A DNA stretch of 64,000 nt from Pseudomonas sp. PDM18 (GTDB lineage Bacteria; Pseudomonadota; Gammaproteobacteria; Pseudomonadales; Pseudomonadaceae), in contig NZ_JACVBX010000002.1 of the NCBI RefSeq assembly GCF_014852585.1, positions 248,001 through 312,000 of the forward strand, written 5' to 3'. Positions 38,922-48,475 of this stretch are shown here, piece after piece (within the stretch, counting starts at the first letter, position 1; every line of letters begins with the position of its first letter). Position numbers and translations under genes: made by a program. The notes below the pieces were generated by a model. The model saw only the letters and a program-made list of their open reading frames with translations. It did no database searches and was not told where the DNA came from.

Positions 38922-40442
38922 ATGGCCATACGCAGACCGGATTCCGCTGAGCTTGGCGAGATCGCCAAGAGCCTCGGCATGACATTCAGTCCATCGCAAC
39001 TCAACGAATATCAGGATTTGCTTCAGGCAAACTTCGACGCATATGACCTGCTCGATAGTCTCCCTGACTATCTGCCGCCCGTGCGCTATCCCCGCAAGGA
39101 CCTGCGCGTGCCCTCGGCGGATGAAAAGCGACTGGGCGCCTGGCAATGCAAGGCGCTCATTCCAGGGAACGCGGAAGGGCCTCTGCTGGGCAAGCGCGTC
39201 GTGATCAAGGACAACGTCGCTGTGGCCGGCCTGCCCATGCTCAACGGCACCTTCACGCTCGATGGCTACGTCCCGGAGATCGATGCCACCGTGGTCAGCC
39301 GGCTCCTGGATGCCGGGGCGACCATCACCGGCAAGGCTGTCTGTGAAGCGCTGTGCTTCTCCGGTGGGTCGCACACGGCGGCCAGCGGCCCGGTACATAA
39401 TCCGCGGCGCCAGGGCTATTCGGCGGGCGGTTCGTCCTCGGGCTCCGCAGCGCTGGTCGCCGCGGGTGAGGTCGACATGGCCATCGGCAGCGATCAGGGT
39501 GGGTCCGTGCGCATCCCGGCGGCCTACTGCGGCGTGTACGGCATGAAGCCCACGCATGGGCTGGTGCCTTATACCGGCGCGATGCCTATCGAATCGACAC
39601 TGGACCACCTGGGGCCGATTACGGCCAGCGTGCGCGACAATGCCCTTATGCTGGAAGTGCTGGCTGGTCCGGATGGCCTGGACCCCAGGCAGAATGCGCT
39701 GGCCCCCGCTGGCGGCTATCTGGATGCGCTGGGTCGCGGTGTTGTCGGCATGCGCATCGGCGTCCTGCGCGAAGGCTTTGCCCACGCCAACTCCGAGCCC
39801 TTCGTAGATGAGGCCGTACGCCAGGCGGCGGATGTGTTCCGCGCTTTGGGTGCCACGGTCGAGGACGTTTCATTGCCTGCTCACAGCCAGGGGCCGGCGA
39901 TCTGGCTGGCGATAGCGGCCGAAGGAGCCTCCGAGCAGATGATGAAAGGCAACAGCCACGGCTTCAATTGGCGCGGCCTTTACCTGACCGGAATGATGGA
40001 ACACCACGCTCGCTGGCGTGATCGCGCCGATGACCTTCCGGACACTGTGAAGATGACCTTCATCCTGGGGGAGTACGCCAATCGAAACTATCGAGGCCGC
40101 TTTTACGCAAAGGCGCAAAATCTCGCTCGCCGCCTGCGCGCTGACTATGACGGCCTGTTGAGCAGCTACGATCTGCTGTTGATGCCGACCCTGCCAGTTC
40201 GCGCCACACCGTTGCCGGCCCCGGACGCACCGCTGGCTGAAGTGTTGGCCCGCGCGTTCGAGATGCTGGGAAATACCTGTGGCTTCGACGCTACCGGTCA
40301 TCCTGCCATGTCGATTCCCTGCGCCAGTCATGATGGTCTCCCGATAGGTCTTCAACTGGTCGGTCGACATTTCGCCGAGGCGGATATCTACCGTACGGCC
40401 CATGCGTTCGAGCAGACTACTGACTGGCGGACTCGCCAGTAA
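38922..40442 (+). CDS. Amidase (amidase signature family)
   Basis: A 506-residue Ser-cisSer-Lys amidase. The triad is Lys96 (VVIKDNV), cis-Ser171 (GGSSSGS) and nucleophile Ser195 (DQGGSVRIP), with the 24-residue Ser-Ser spacing of the family. It converts the amide made by nitrile hydratase into acid and ammonia. It has an N-terminal helical extension like the nitrile-linked Rhodococcus and Pseudomonas amidases. Last gene of the rightward operon. Confidence 0.93.
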   Translation: MAIRRPDSAELGEIAKSLGMTFSPSQLNEYQDLLQANFDAYDLLDSLPDYLPPVRYPRKDLRVPSADEKRLGAWQCKALIPGNAEGPLLGKRVVIKDNVAVAGLPMLNGTFTLDGYVPEIDATVVSRLLDAGATITGKAVCEALCFSGGSHTAASGPVHNPRRQGYSAGGSSSGSAALVAAGEVDMAIGSDQGGSVRIPAAYCGVYGMKPTHGLVPYTGAMPIESTLDHLGPITASVRDNALMLEVLAGPDGLDPRQNALAPAGGYLDALGRGVVGMRIGVLREGFAHANSEPFVDEAVRQAADVFRALGATVEDVSLPAHSQGPAIWLAIAAEGASEQMMKGNSHGFNWRGLYLTGMMEHHARWRDRADDLPDTVKMTFILGEYANRNYRGRFYAKAQNLARRLRADYDGLLSSYDLLLMPTLPVRATPLPAPDAPLAEVLARAFEMLGNTCGFDATGHPAMSIPCASHDGLPIGLQLVGRHFAEADIYRTAHAFEQTTDWRTRQ

Positions 40443-40547
40443 CCCGGAAGAAATCTGACGCTCCGTGTCACCGCGCCGACCTCGGGTCGGCGCTCGCCTC
40501 CGGCAATTGCTGACCCGAAGCGGTCCCCCGAATACTGTCATCGCCTC

Positions 40548-41426
40548 TCACAGATGCCATTCCAGGTTCAGGAACGGCGTATTGGCCTCGGTGCCGGGCG
40601 TGTTGGCGGAGTTGTTGCCGAACTTGTTCTTCCAGTATTCGTAACCCACCCCGGCGAAGAGCGTGTTCTTCCTGCCGAACGTCAGCTCGCCCACGTCTAC
40701 CAGCACAGCCGCGTGTACCAGCGTCTCGCTCACGGTGTCGTTGCCAAAGCTGTCCTTGCCCTTGGGCGGGACGAAGTTGGCGAAACCCCTGAATTTGAGT
40801 GATACCGAGCCGAGCTGGAACGGGGTGTCCCAGGCGGTTTCCACATAGTACGTATCGTCGAAGCGGATATCGTGCTCGCGGGCGAAGGGCAGGCCATTGT
40901 GGTTCTTCTCGGTGCGGTACATCAGGCTCAGGTCCCAGAAGCCCGGCACGTCGAAGTTGAGGGTCGGGCCGACGACGAACATGCGTTTTTCCGGCGCGAA
41001 AGCGGTGTTCTTGGTGTTCCAGTCGAGCCCGGCCGACAGCGACCAGTCGCGCACGGGGCCCCACTTGAAGTCCCGGTCGGAAATCTTGTTGAGTGACAGC
41101 TGATGGCGGTATACCACGTAGAATTCTGTGGCGCCGTCGTCGCTGCCTTCAGCCGGGTCCTTGCTATCGGAAAACAGCGCCTGTACGTCGAGGAAGTTGC
41201 CGCCGTACTGATATCCATCGACATAGGTGAATTCGACGATGTTCTTGGTGATCGAATCATCGATGCCCGGCTCGGCAAAGCGGGTGCCGTACAGGTAGCT
41301 GAAAGAGCTGTCGCTCCACTCGGCTGCCTGGGCAGCAACGACCGCGGTCAAGGACAGTACGCCGACGGCAAGGGCGTGGCAGGCGGGCAAGGTAGGTTTC
41401 TGCATCTTCTGTATCCCGTGAGTCAT
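40548..41426 (-). CDS. Tsx-like outer-membrane channel protein
   Basis: A 292-residue protein with a signal peptide cut near AQAAEWSD and a barrel ending FLNLEWHL. It matches the nucleoside-specific channel (Tsx) superfamily by the SDSSFSYLYGTRFAEPGID start and repeated aromatic strands. The ATG eight codons in (41,405) is an alternative start. It is the last gene on this strand after the deaminase-like and NCS2 genes, which suggests purine-like substrates. Confidence 0.75.
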   Translation of the reverse strand: MTHGIQKMQKPTLPACHALAVGVLSLTAVVAAQAAEWSDSSFSYLYGTRFAEPGIDDSITKNIVEFTYVDGYQYGGNFLDVQALFSDSKDPAEGSDDGATEFYVVYRHQLSLNKISDRDFKWGPVRDWSLSAGLDWNTKNTAFAPEKRMFVVGPTLNFDVPGFWDLSLMYRTEKNHNGLPFAREHDIRFDDTYYVETAWDTPFQLGSVSLKFRGFANFVPPKGKDSFGNDTVSETLVHAAVLVDVGELTFGRKNTLFAGVGYEYWKNKFGNNSANTPGTEANTPFLNLEWHL

Positions 41427-41569
41427 CCGCCGTTGACACGGGGGATTCCTGGTTCTTTTCCCGGTGGGGCTTTTGCGCAGGGCGCGCGTCTCCCGGCACG
41501 GCGCGGCTGGCCGCGCCTGTCGAGTTGTCCAGTGGGGAAGTGAGGGCCGGTCTGAAGGCAGCCGGTGGA

Positions 41570-42958
41570 TCAGTCGTCGACCTGTATCAGCTGCCGTACG
41601 CCGTCCCAGGCTTCGGCGCGCATGCGTTCCAGGTCCAGCCCTGGAATCACGCCGTCGTCGACCACCATCCGGCCGCCGACCATGCTGTAGCGCACGCTGA
41701 TCGGCTCGCCGGCGGCCACCGGCGCCAGCGCGGTGTCGTGGAAGCCGAAGAAGCGCGGATGATCCAGGCTGTAGATGACCAGGTCAGCTGCCTGTCCTAT
41801 TTGCAGTGTGCCGACCGAGTCCAGCCCCAGCACCCTGGCCCCGCCGGCCGTTCCCCAATGGATCACGTCTTCGACCGTGGTGGCTGCCGCGCCTTGCTCC
41901 GCGCGATGGATCAGCCAGGCGGCATGCGCTTCAGCGACCATGCTGCCGGACTCGTTCGAGGCCACGCCGTCGACCCCGAGGGAGATTGGCACCCCGGCCT
42001 CGTACATCTGCGGCACCGGTGCGATACCGCTGCCCAACCGTGCGTTGCTAACCGGGCAGTGCGAGATGCCGGTGCCCGTTTGCGCGAGCATGCGGATTTC
42101 CCCCGGCTGCATATGGACCGCATGGGCGAACCATACGTCAGGGCCGAGCCATTCGTGTTCGGCGACGAACTCCACGGGCAGGCAGTTGTATTTTTCGCGG
42201 CAGAAGTTGACGTAGTTCTGCGTCTCCGAAAGGTGAGTGTGCAGGCGCAGGCCGAGGCCGCGTGCGGAGTGGGCCAGCTCGCGTAGCAGTGTCGGCGGTA
42301 GCGAGAAGGTCGGCGTGGTCGGTGCCACTACCACCCGGCGCATCGCATCCGGGGTGTCCTGGTGGTACAGCGATTTGAGTCGCTCGATGTCGCCGACCAT
42401 CTGTTCCAGTGACTCCGGTTGCAGTGCCGTTTTCGAGAAGCCCGGATGCGCGCTGGCCGACTCCAGCGCCCCGCCCCGGCACAGGACGAAGCGCATGCCG
42501 AATGCTTCGGCCATGTCGAACAGCAGGTCGCCGGTCTCGGTGGTGCCGTTGGCATGGTAGAGGTAATGGTGATCGGCGCACGTCGTCACCCCGGACAAAA
42601 GCAGCTCGGCCATGCCCAGGCGCGCGGCGATCCGCGCCAGCTTCGGGGTGAAGAGGTTGAGGCGGGGATAGGGCACGCTGGCCAGCCAGCCTTGAAGGTC
42701 CTGGTTCATGCCCGCCGGCACCGCCTTGAGCAGGTTCTGGAACAGGTGATGGTGCGTGTTGATCCAGCCCGGGTACACCACTGAGCCACGTGCGTCGATG
42801 ACGCGTTCACCGGGGTGAGCCGTCAGGCCCTCCGCCATTTCGGCGATGCGGCCGTCGACGATGCGGATGTCGACGTGGCCGGCCCGGGCGAGTGGCCCGT
42901 GCAGGCCGGTCATCACCGCCTGCGGGTTCTTGATCAGGGTGTTCTGAAGTCGAGTCAT
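41570..42958 (-). CDS. Metal-dependent amidohydrolase/deaminase (TrzA/AtzB, oxoguanine deaminase-like)
   Basis: A 462-residue cytosine-deaminase-like amidohydrolase. Metal ligands are in NTHHHLFQNL (H69-H71), HTHLSET, AHAVH and GVDGVASNESGS. The nearest group I recognise is the 8-oxoguanine deaminase/hydroxyatrazine aminohydrolase set. It probably removes ammonia from an amino-substituted N-heterocycle, but the substrate cannot be fixed. It starts 12 bases after the NCS2 permease stop on the same strand. Confidence 0.82.
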   Translation of the reverse strand: MTRLQNTLIKNPQAVMTGLHGPLARAGHVDIRIVDGRIAEMAEGLTAHPGERVIDARGSVVYPGWINTHHHLFQNLLKAVPAGMNQDLQGWLASVPYPRLNLFTPKLARIAARLGMAELLLSGVTTCADHHYLYHANGTTETGDLLFDMAEAFGMRFVLCRGGALESASAHPGFSKTALQPESLEQMVGDIERLKSLYHQDTPDAMRRVVVAPTTPTFSLPPTLLRELAHSARGLGLRLHTHLSETQNYVNFCREKYNCLPVEFVAEHEWLGPDVWFAHAVHMQPGEIRMLAQTGTGISHCPVSNARLGSGIAPVPQMYEAGVPISLGVDGVASNESGSMVAEAHAAWLIHRAEQGAAATTVEDVIHWGTAGGARVLGLDSVGTLQIGQAADLVIYSLDHPRFFGFHDTALAPVAAGEPISVRYSMVGGRMVVDDGVIPGLDLERMRAEAWDGVRQLIQVDD

Positions 42959-42970
42959 GGGCTTCTCCAG

Positions 42971-44320
42971 TCAGAGGGTGTGGGAGGCGGACTTGCTGGC
43001 CGTACTGTCGGGAGCGCTGACGCCGTTGAGCGTCGCGTTGAGCAGCACCGACACCAGGCAGGCGATCACCACGCTGCTGTGCAGGAAAGGCTGCGACCAC
43101 TCGGGCAACTGCTTGAACAGGGCCGGCGCCATCACCGGCACCAGGGCGGCGACGATGGTGAAGCCGACGATCAGGATGTTGTAGCGATTGCGCTCGTAAT
43201 CGACCTTGGCCAGGGTCTGAATGCCGGCCGCAGCGACCACGCCGAACATGGCGATCCCGGCGCCGCCGAGGGCGGCGGTGGGCATCGACGCGATGATCGC
43301 TCCGGCCTTGGGCACCAGCGCCACAGAGCACATCATCAGCCCGCTGATTGCCACTACCCAGCGACTGCGCACACCGGTGAGAATCACCAGTCCGACGTTC
43401 TCCATGAAGGCAATGAACGGGAACGCTGCGAACATTCCGGCAATGGTGCTTGCCAGGCCGTTGGCTCGCAGCCCGCTGATCACCTGTTTCTCGGCCACCG
43501 GTTTTTCGGTGATGTCGCCGATGGCCACGAACAGCCCCATGGACTCGACCATCTGCACGATCATCACCACCACCATGGTCGCAATCGGAATCAGGCTGAA
43601 GGTCGGCAGGCCGAAGTGGAAGGGGTAGGGCAGGGTGAGCCAGGGCGCTTCCTGTACGCTGTGGAAGCTACCCATGCCCAGGCTGTACGCCAGCCCCGCG
43701 CCTACCAGCATGCCGAGCAGCACCGCCATGTTGCGCAGCATTGGCGTGCCGTAGCGGTTGACCAGCAGGATGGTCGCCAGTACCACCACGGAGACGGCAA
43801 GATAGGCCGGTGCGCCGAAATCACTGGCGTGGCGGCCACCGCCGATCCACTCGTAGGCGATCGGGAACAGTTGCAGGCCGATCACCGTGACGATGCAACC
43901 GGTGACCACCGGTGGAAAGTACCGGCGCAATCGGCCCACGAGTGGTGCGGCGAGCAGGGTGAAGATTCCCGCGCCGATCACGGCTCCACACACACCGGTA
44001 AACCCAACCAGCGGGTCGCTGCCGATGGCGATGACCGGGCCGACGCTGCTGAACGCCACGCCCTGGAGGATCGGCAGGCGCACCCCGAACTTCCAGAAGC
44101 CGACGGTCTGCAGCAGGGTGGCGATGCCGGAGCAGAATAGCGTGGTGCTGATCAGCACCACGGTATCGGCTTCGGACATCTTCAAGGCGCTGGCTACGAT
44201 CAGCGGCACGGCGATGGCGCCGATGTACGAGACGGCCATGTGCTGCAGGCCGAGGGTGAGCATTTGCCGGACCGGTAATACCTGGTCGACGGGGTGGACG
44301 GTGGAGACGGCTGACGACAT
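42971..44320 (-). CDS. NCS2-family nucleobase permease
   Basis: A 449-residue inner-membrane symporter of the xanthine/uracil family, with 12-14 hydrophobic segments. The N-terminal QMLTLGLQHMAVSYIGAIAV and the NCS2 segment NVGLVILTGVRSRWVV are typical. Cargo could be a purine, pyrimidine or similar heterocycle. It is upstream of the deaminase gene, and the porin follows. Confidence 0.88.
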   Translation of the reverse strand: MSSAVSTVHPVDQVLPVRQMLTLGLQHMAVSYIGAIAVPLIVASALKMSEADTVVLISTTLFCSGIATLLQTVGFWKFGVRLPILQGVAFSSVGPVIAIGSDPLVGFTGVCGAVIGAGIFTLLAAPLVGRLRRYFPPVVTGCIVTVIGLQLFPIAYEWIGGGRHASDFGAPAYLAVSVVVLATILLVNRYGTPMLRNMAVLLGMLVGAGLAYSLGMGSFHSVQEAPWLTLPYPFHFGLPTFSLIPIATMVVVMIVQMVESMGLFVAIGDITEKPVAEKQVISGLRANGLASTIAGMFAAFPFIAFMENVGLVILTGVRSRWVVAISGLMMCSVALVPKAGAIIASMPTAALGGAGIAMFGVVAAAGIQTLAKVDYERNRYNILIVGFTIVAALVPVMAPALFKQLPEWSQPFLHSSVVIACLVSVLLNATLNGVSAPDSTASKSASHTL

Positions 44321-44411
44321 GGGGAATCACCTCTTGCTGTTTTTATTGGGTTGAGAGGGGTATTCGTTCTGCGTGCCCGGAGCCGCCATCCACCGGCGCC
44401 GATGCTTTTTC

Positions 44412-45458
44412 TCAGCCGGCCAGACAGGCCGCGAATCCTTGGTTCAACGCCGCGCGGTCCAGGTCGCGGCCGATGAACACGATCTTGCTGGAGCGTGGTT
44501 CCGTGCCCCATGAGGTGGAGGCGCGGAACTCGACGAGGCTGTGCACGCCCTGCAGCACGTAGCGCTGATCCTGGTCCTTGACCGCCAGCACGCCTTTCAT
44601 GCGGTAGAGGTTGTCGGCCTGCTGGACGCGCAGCTCGCTGATCCAGCGGTGGAAGGCGCCCAGGTTCACCGCGCCATCCACGGCGATGCCGACGGAAGAC
44701 ACACTGGGATCGTGGTCATGCGCCAGATCGTCGTGGTCGTGATGATGTTCTTCGGCGTGGTGATCGTGGTCAGAGCCGATTTCCATCAGTTTCTGGGTTG
44801 ATTCGAACGCACCGACTCCGAGGATCTTCGTCAGGTCGATCGCCGCATAGCTGGAGGTCACCAGGTCCGCCGTGGCATTCAGGCCGCGAATCTTTTCGCT
44901 CAGGCTCTCCACCTCGACAGCGCTGACCAGATCGATCTTGTTGATGACGATCCGGTCGGCACAGACGATCTGGTCCACGGCCTGATTGTCCGCGCCGTCG
45001 AGCTGCAGGTCCTCCAGGTGCTGGGTGATGTGCTTGGCGTCGACCATGGCCACGATGGCGTCCAGTTCCACTTCCTCGGAAATCGGGTCGTTGATGAAGA
45101 AGCTCTGTGCCACCGGGTACGGGTCGGCCAGGCCGCTGGTTTCGATGAGGATGTGATCGAGCCGCACGGGGCGCGCCACCAGCTCGCGGACGATACGCAC
45201 CAGGTCCTCGCGAACCTCCGCGGTGCAGCACACGCAGCCGTTGACCATCTCGTAGATTTCTTCGGTCTCGGAGCTGAGCACCAGGTCGCCGTCGATGCCG
45301 ACTTCGCCGAACTCGTTTTCGATCACGGCAATCCTGCGACCATGGTTTTCCTTGAGGATGTAGTTGAGTAGCGTGGTTTTGCCGGCGCCGAGGAAGCCGG
45401 TGAGGATGGTCACCGGAATCTTGCGGTTCGGAGTCGGTTGCTGGAGTGGGCTGTTCAT
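44412..45458 (-). CDS. COG0523 (CobW/P47K) metal-chaperone GTPase
   Basis: A 348-residue G3E GTPase. Walker A is GFLGAGKTTLLNYIL near 20, the metal-binding motif is NGCVCC near 73, and the base motif NKID follows. A His-rich loop (HDHHAEEHHHDHDDLAHDHD) lies near 230-250. The family includes the iron nitrile hydratase activator P47K. The start overlaps the ubiX stop (ATGA); a longer open frame upstream only reads through ubiX and is rejected. Confidence 0.9.
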   Translation of the reverse strand: MNSPLQQPTPNRKIPVTILTGFLGAGKTTLLNYILKENHGRRIAVIENEFGEVGIDGDLVLSSETEEIYEMVNGCVCCTAEVREDLVRIVRELVARPVRLDHILIETSGLADPYPVAQSFFINDPISEEVELDAIVAMVDAKHITQHLEDLQLDGADNQAVDQIVCADRIVINKIDLVSAVEVESLSEKIRGLNATADLVTSSYAAIDLTKILGVGAFESTQKLMEIGSDHDHHAEEHHHDHDDLAHDHDPSVSSVGIAVDGAVNLGAFHRWISELRVQQADNLYRMKGVLAVKDQDQRYVLQGVHSLVEFRASTSWGTEPRSSKIVFIGRDLDRAALNQGFAACLAG

Positions 45459-46066
45459 GCGGGCTCCTTCGATTGCGAAAAATGGCCGGTGGACGCCGGG
45501 CCGGGTTCGCCCCAGCGCAGCGCGGTTCCGGCGTCGAGGCCGAACAGGTCGAGGACACGGCCGAGGCTGTGATCGACCATTTGCGAAAGGGAGTGCGGGC
45601 GGGCATAGAAGGCCGGTACCGGCGGGGCGATGATGCCGCCCATCTCTGTGACGGCAGTCATGTTGCGCAGGTGGGCCAGGGTCAGCGGTGTTTCCCGGGC
45701 CATCAGCACCAGCGTCCGGCGCTCCTTGAGGGTGACGTCGGCGGCACGGCCGATCAGGCCGGTGGAGGTACCGGTCGCGATTTCCGCCAGGGTACGCATG
45801 GAGCACGGCGCGACTACCATGCCCAGGCAGCGGAACGAGCCGCTGGCGATTCCGGCGGCCACGTCGTCGGCGCGGTGGTAGTGGCTGGCCAGCGTAGTGA
45901 CGTCCGTCAGTTTGTAGTCGGTTTCGTGGGCCATGGTCAGCAGCGCGGCACGGCTGATCACCAGGTGGCTTTCGATGTCCAGCTCGGCGAGCAATTCCAG
46001 CAGCCGCACGCCGTAGATAAAGCCCGACGCGCCGCTGATGCCGACCACCATCCGCTGGCGATTCAT
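45455..46066 (-). CDS. ubiX: UbiX-family flavin prenyltransferase
   Basis: A 203-residue flavoprotein with GISGASGFIYGVRLLELL at residue 9 or so, the VVAPCSMRTLAEIATG loop and the end region LIGRAADVTLKERR. UbiX makes prenylated FMN, the cofactor for UbiD decarboxylases. It overlaps both ubiD and the COG0523 gene by four bases. A PadI-like acid decarboxylase partner role fits better than ubiquinone synthesis because ubiD lies next door. Confidence 0.9.
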   Translation of the reverse strand: MNRQRMVVGISGASGFIYGVRLLELLAELDIESHLVISRAALLTMAHETDYKLTDVTTLASHYHRADDVAAGIASGSFRCLGMVVAPCSMRTLAEIATGTSTGLIGRAADVTLKERRTLVLMARETPLTLAHLRNMTAVTEMGGIIAPPVPAFYARPHSLSQMVDHSLGRVLDLFGLDAGTALRWGEPGPASTGHFSQSKEPA

Positions 46067-47448
46067 GACTGAAGGCTCTTGAGAAGATCACGGGCACGCT
46101 CGACGACGTCCTGGTCCAGTTGCGCCCTGATGCCGTCGAATCCCGAACCCCGGGTGGCATCCAGGCCCATCCGCGACGTGGTGCCGTTGACCGAGGAGGA
46201 GGGGTCCAGTGGGCTGCCAGGCAGGCCGTCGACGACGAAGATGTCCTGGTGGGGCTGGAAGTGCGTGGCCAGCGCCCAGAGCACCTGGCTGTCATCGGTG
46301 ATGTCGATGTCACCGTCCACTGCGATCACGGTCTTCAGGTACGGGTCCCAGCCCAGCAGGGCGAGCATGATCTGCCGCGCTTCGCCATCGCGGCTCTGGT
46401 CCAGCGCCACGTAGCAATGGAAGTGGGTGCCGGAGTTGGGGTAATGCACGGCGGTGACGGAGGGGAAGCGTGCCTTGAGTTTCTCGCTCATCTCGGCTTC
46501 CCGTGGCAGCCGCGCCAGGGTCAGGTGTTCGGCGTAGCGGCCGCCAACCACGTCCACCAGCCAGGCGTCCTTGCGGCGCATCAGGGTGTCGACCCGCAGG
46601 ACGTTGTTGGTCGAGCGGTCCGAGGAGTACCCGCTGAACTCGCCGAACGGGCCTTCTTCGGCATACCCGGCCGGGTCTATGGCACCTTCCAGGACGAACT
46701 CGGCGTAAGCCGGCACGCCGATGCCATAACGCGGGGTCCTGACCAGTTCCAGCGGTGCGCCGAACAGTCCGCCGGCCACGGCGCGCTCGTCACTGCCGAA
46801 CGGTAGCCGGGCGGCGGCAGCCAGCATGAACAACGGGTGTGCGCCGACCACCATGGCCACGTGCAGTTCTTCGCCGCGCTCGCGGGCGCTTTGCAGCATG
46901 CGCCACAGGTGGCCACGAGAGTGCAGGCTGGTGGCGAGGGTCTGCCGGGCGTGGCGCATCGAGCGGTGGTAGCTCATGTTGGCGATGCCGGTGACCGGGT
47001 CCTCGGCGATGATGATCGCGTTGGTGATGTACGGCCCGCGGTCGCTGTCGAAATGCTTGAGCATCGGCAGTAGTGCCAGGTCCAGCGCTTCGCCCTCGAA
47101 TACCTCGTCAAGCACCGGGCCGGTTTCCACATGGCGCGGCGGGATCGGTTGGTTGGCGCGGCTTTGGAAGGTTTCGTGCAGCTGCGCCGGGGTGACGCCG
47201 AAGATCCGTGCGATGCGGGTCCTGGAGGCGAACAGGTTGGTGATCACCGGGACGCCGAGCGAGCCGACCTTCTCGCAGATCAGCAGCGGGTCGCGGCCCT
47301 GCGCGGCCAGGGCATCGACCAGGGCGGTGACCTCCTGGTCGGCGGAAAGGGGGGACTCGATGGTGAGTACATCGTCCGGATACTGCCGGCGATAGCTGTC
47401 GATGAAATCGTGGAAATCCTGGGTATCGCCGAGGGTGGAGACAGGCAT
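46063..47448 (-). CDS. UbiD-family prFMN-dependent decarboxylase
   Basis: A 461-residue decarboxylase. Features include NMSYHRSMRH (cofactor region), the catalytic Glu in EEGPFGEFSGY, and the C-terminal LDATRGSGFDGIRAQ. It probably decarboxylates an aromatic or heteroaromatic acid; the neighbouring ubiX supplies prFMN. Start at 47,448 follows a ggaggtg site by 5 bases; a start 28 codons upstream has no site and a family-unlike extension. Confidence 0.88.
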   Translation of the reverse strand: MPVSTLGDTQDFHDFIDSYRRQYPDDVLTIESPLSADQEVTALVDALAAQGRDPLLICEKVGSLGVPVITNLFASRTRIARIFGVTPAQLHETFQSRANQPIPPRHVETGPVLDEVFEGEALDLALLPMLKHFDSDRGPYITNAIIIAEDPVTGIANMSYHRSMRHARQTLATSLHSRGHLWRMLQSARERGEELHVAMVVGAHPLFMLAAAARLPFGSDERAVAGGLFGAPLELVRTPRYGIGVPAYAEFVLEGAIDPAGYAEEGPFGEFSGYSSDRSTNNVLRVDTLMRRKDAWLVDVVGGRYAEHLTLARLPREAEMSEKLKARFPSVTAVHYPNSGTHFHCYVALDQSRDGEARQIMLALLGWDPYLKTVIAVDGDIDITDDSQVLWALATHFQPHQDIFVVDGLPGSPLDPSSSVNGTTSRMGLDATRGSGFDGIRAQLDQDVVERARDLLKSLQS

Positions 47449-47565
47449 GCTTTCACCTCCTGGAAAAAAACAGGCGCGCAGGGCCGAGGGCGACGTTCGA
47501 TCGAAAGGCCAGTGGCCTGCCCGATCGAACACCGGTTCATCTGTGCGCCTGGAAGTCCCGCTGTG

Positions 47566-48471
47566 TTACAGGTAGGTCTTGCGCAGACGGGCGTCTGCCT
47601 CGACCAGGTTCCTGGGTGGCGGTGTCGGCTCGATGCCGCACAGCCGGGCGATGTTGTTGCCCAGGTAGTCCTCGAGGTGGTCCTCGTCGATGCCCAGGCC
47701 CTGGGGTGCCGGTGAGCACAGCACTTCCAGTTCCCGCAGCCACATGCCCGGCTCGTTCGGCGGCGAGTCGGTGCCGAACACGATCTTGTGGCGTGGCAGG
47801 TCTTTGGCGAACTCGACGATCCGCGACTGGAAGCACCAGCCGGACTCGCAGTACACGTTCGGCGTGTCCATGGCCATCCAGAACGCCTCGAACGAGTAGT
47901 TGCCGCCAGTCTGGATGCCGAAGTGGCCGATGATGAAATTGACCATCGGGAACTCGCGGATGATTGGGTAAAACATCGTCGGGATGGTGTAGGGCCCGTC
48001 GCCGGTGTGGATCAGCACCACGATGTTGTACTTGGCGCAGACCTTCATTGCCGGACGTAGCCAGTCGAGTGCGCGGTCCGGGCGATAACCGTGCATGTTG
48101 GCGTGCAGCTTGAGCATCTTGAAGCCGTATTCCTTGACGTGGAATTCCAGCTCCGCCGCACCGTTTTCCGGGCCCCAGCGCGGGTTGAAAGTGAAGTTGC
48201 CGATGAAGCGGTCCGGGTACTTCACGCAGAGTTCGGCGACATAGGACATGTAGTCGCGCACGCCCTCGCGGCCCCGGCGGTTGCCGTCGCGGTAGCCGGT
48301 GTTGCCCGGCGGCGGCTGGATGAAGCCCATGTCGATGCGGCGCGGTTTGCCGTTGATCATGTACGGGCCGTCCATCAGCTTGAGCATGCGCTCGCCAGTG
48401 AAGGGTTCGCCGGTGTGGCGCCAGGCCTCATCGACCAGATTGGTGGGGTGCAGATGGGTATCGATGATCAT
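47566..48471 (-). CDS. Amidohydrolase-2 (ACMSD-like) with full metal motif
   Basis: A 301-residue TIM-barrel hydrolase or decarboxylase. Metal ligands: N-terminal DTHLHP (HxH), HTGDGPY, GHFG and the FGTDSPPNEPG Asp. ACMSD-type enzymes decarboxylate or hydrolyse ring-cleavage products. It starts 4 bases before the end of the next gene's stop region and is the downstream member of a tandem pair that is about half identical. Start set at MIIDTHLHP. Confidence 0.85.
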   Translation of the reverse strand: MIIDTHLHPTNLVDEAWRHTGEPFTGERMLKLMDGPYMINGKPRRIDMGFIQPPPGNTGYRDGNRRGREGVRDYMSYVAELCVKYPDRFIGNFTFNPRWGPENGAAELEFHVKEYGFKMLKLHANMHGYRPDRALDWLRPAMKVCAKYNIVVLIHTGDGPYTIPTMFYPIIREFPMVNFIIGHFGIQTGGNYSFEAFWMAMDTPNVYCESGWCFQSRIVEFAKDLPRHKIVFGTDSPPNEPGMWLRELEVLCSPAPQGLGIDEDHLEDYLGNNIARLCGIEPTPPPRNLVEADARLRKTYL

Positions 48472-48475
48472 GGGT

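Noticed and set aside
42815-44140. A long His/Asp-rich frame antisense to the NCS2 permease
   Set aside because: Composition is that expected from the complement of a hydrophobic membrane protein; no start site.
45459-46313. An N-terminal extension of the COG0523 frame (633 codons in all)
   Set aside because: The extra part reads through ubiX out of frame; the ATG at 45,458 fits family length and overlaps the ubiX stop.
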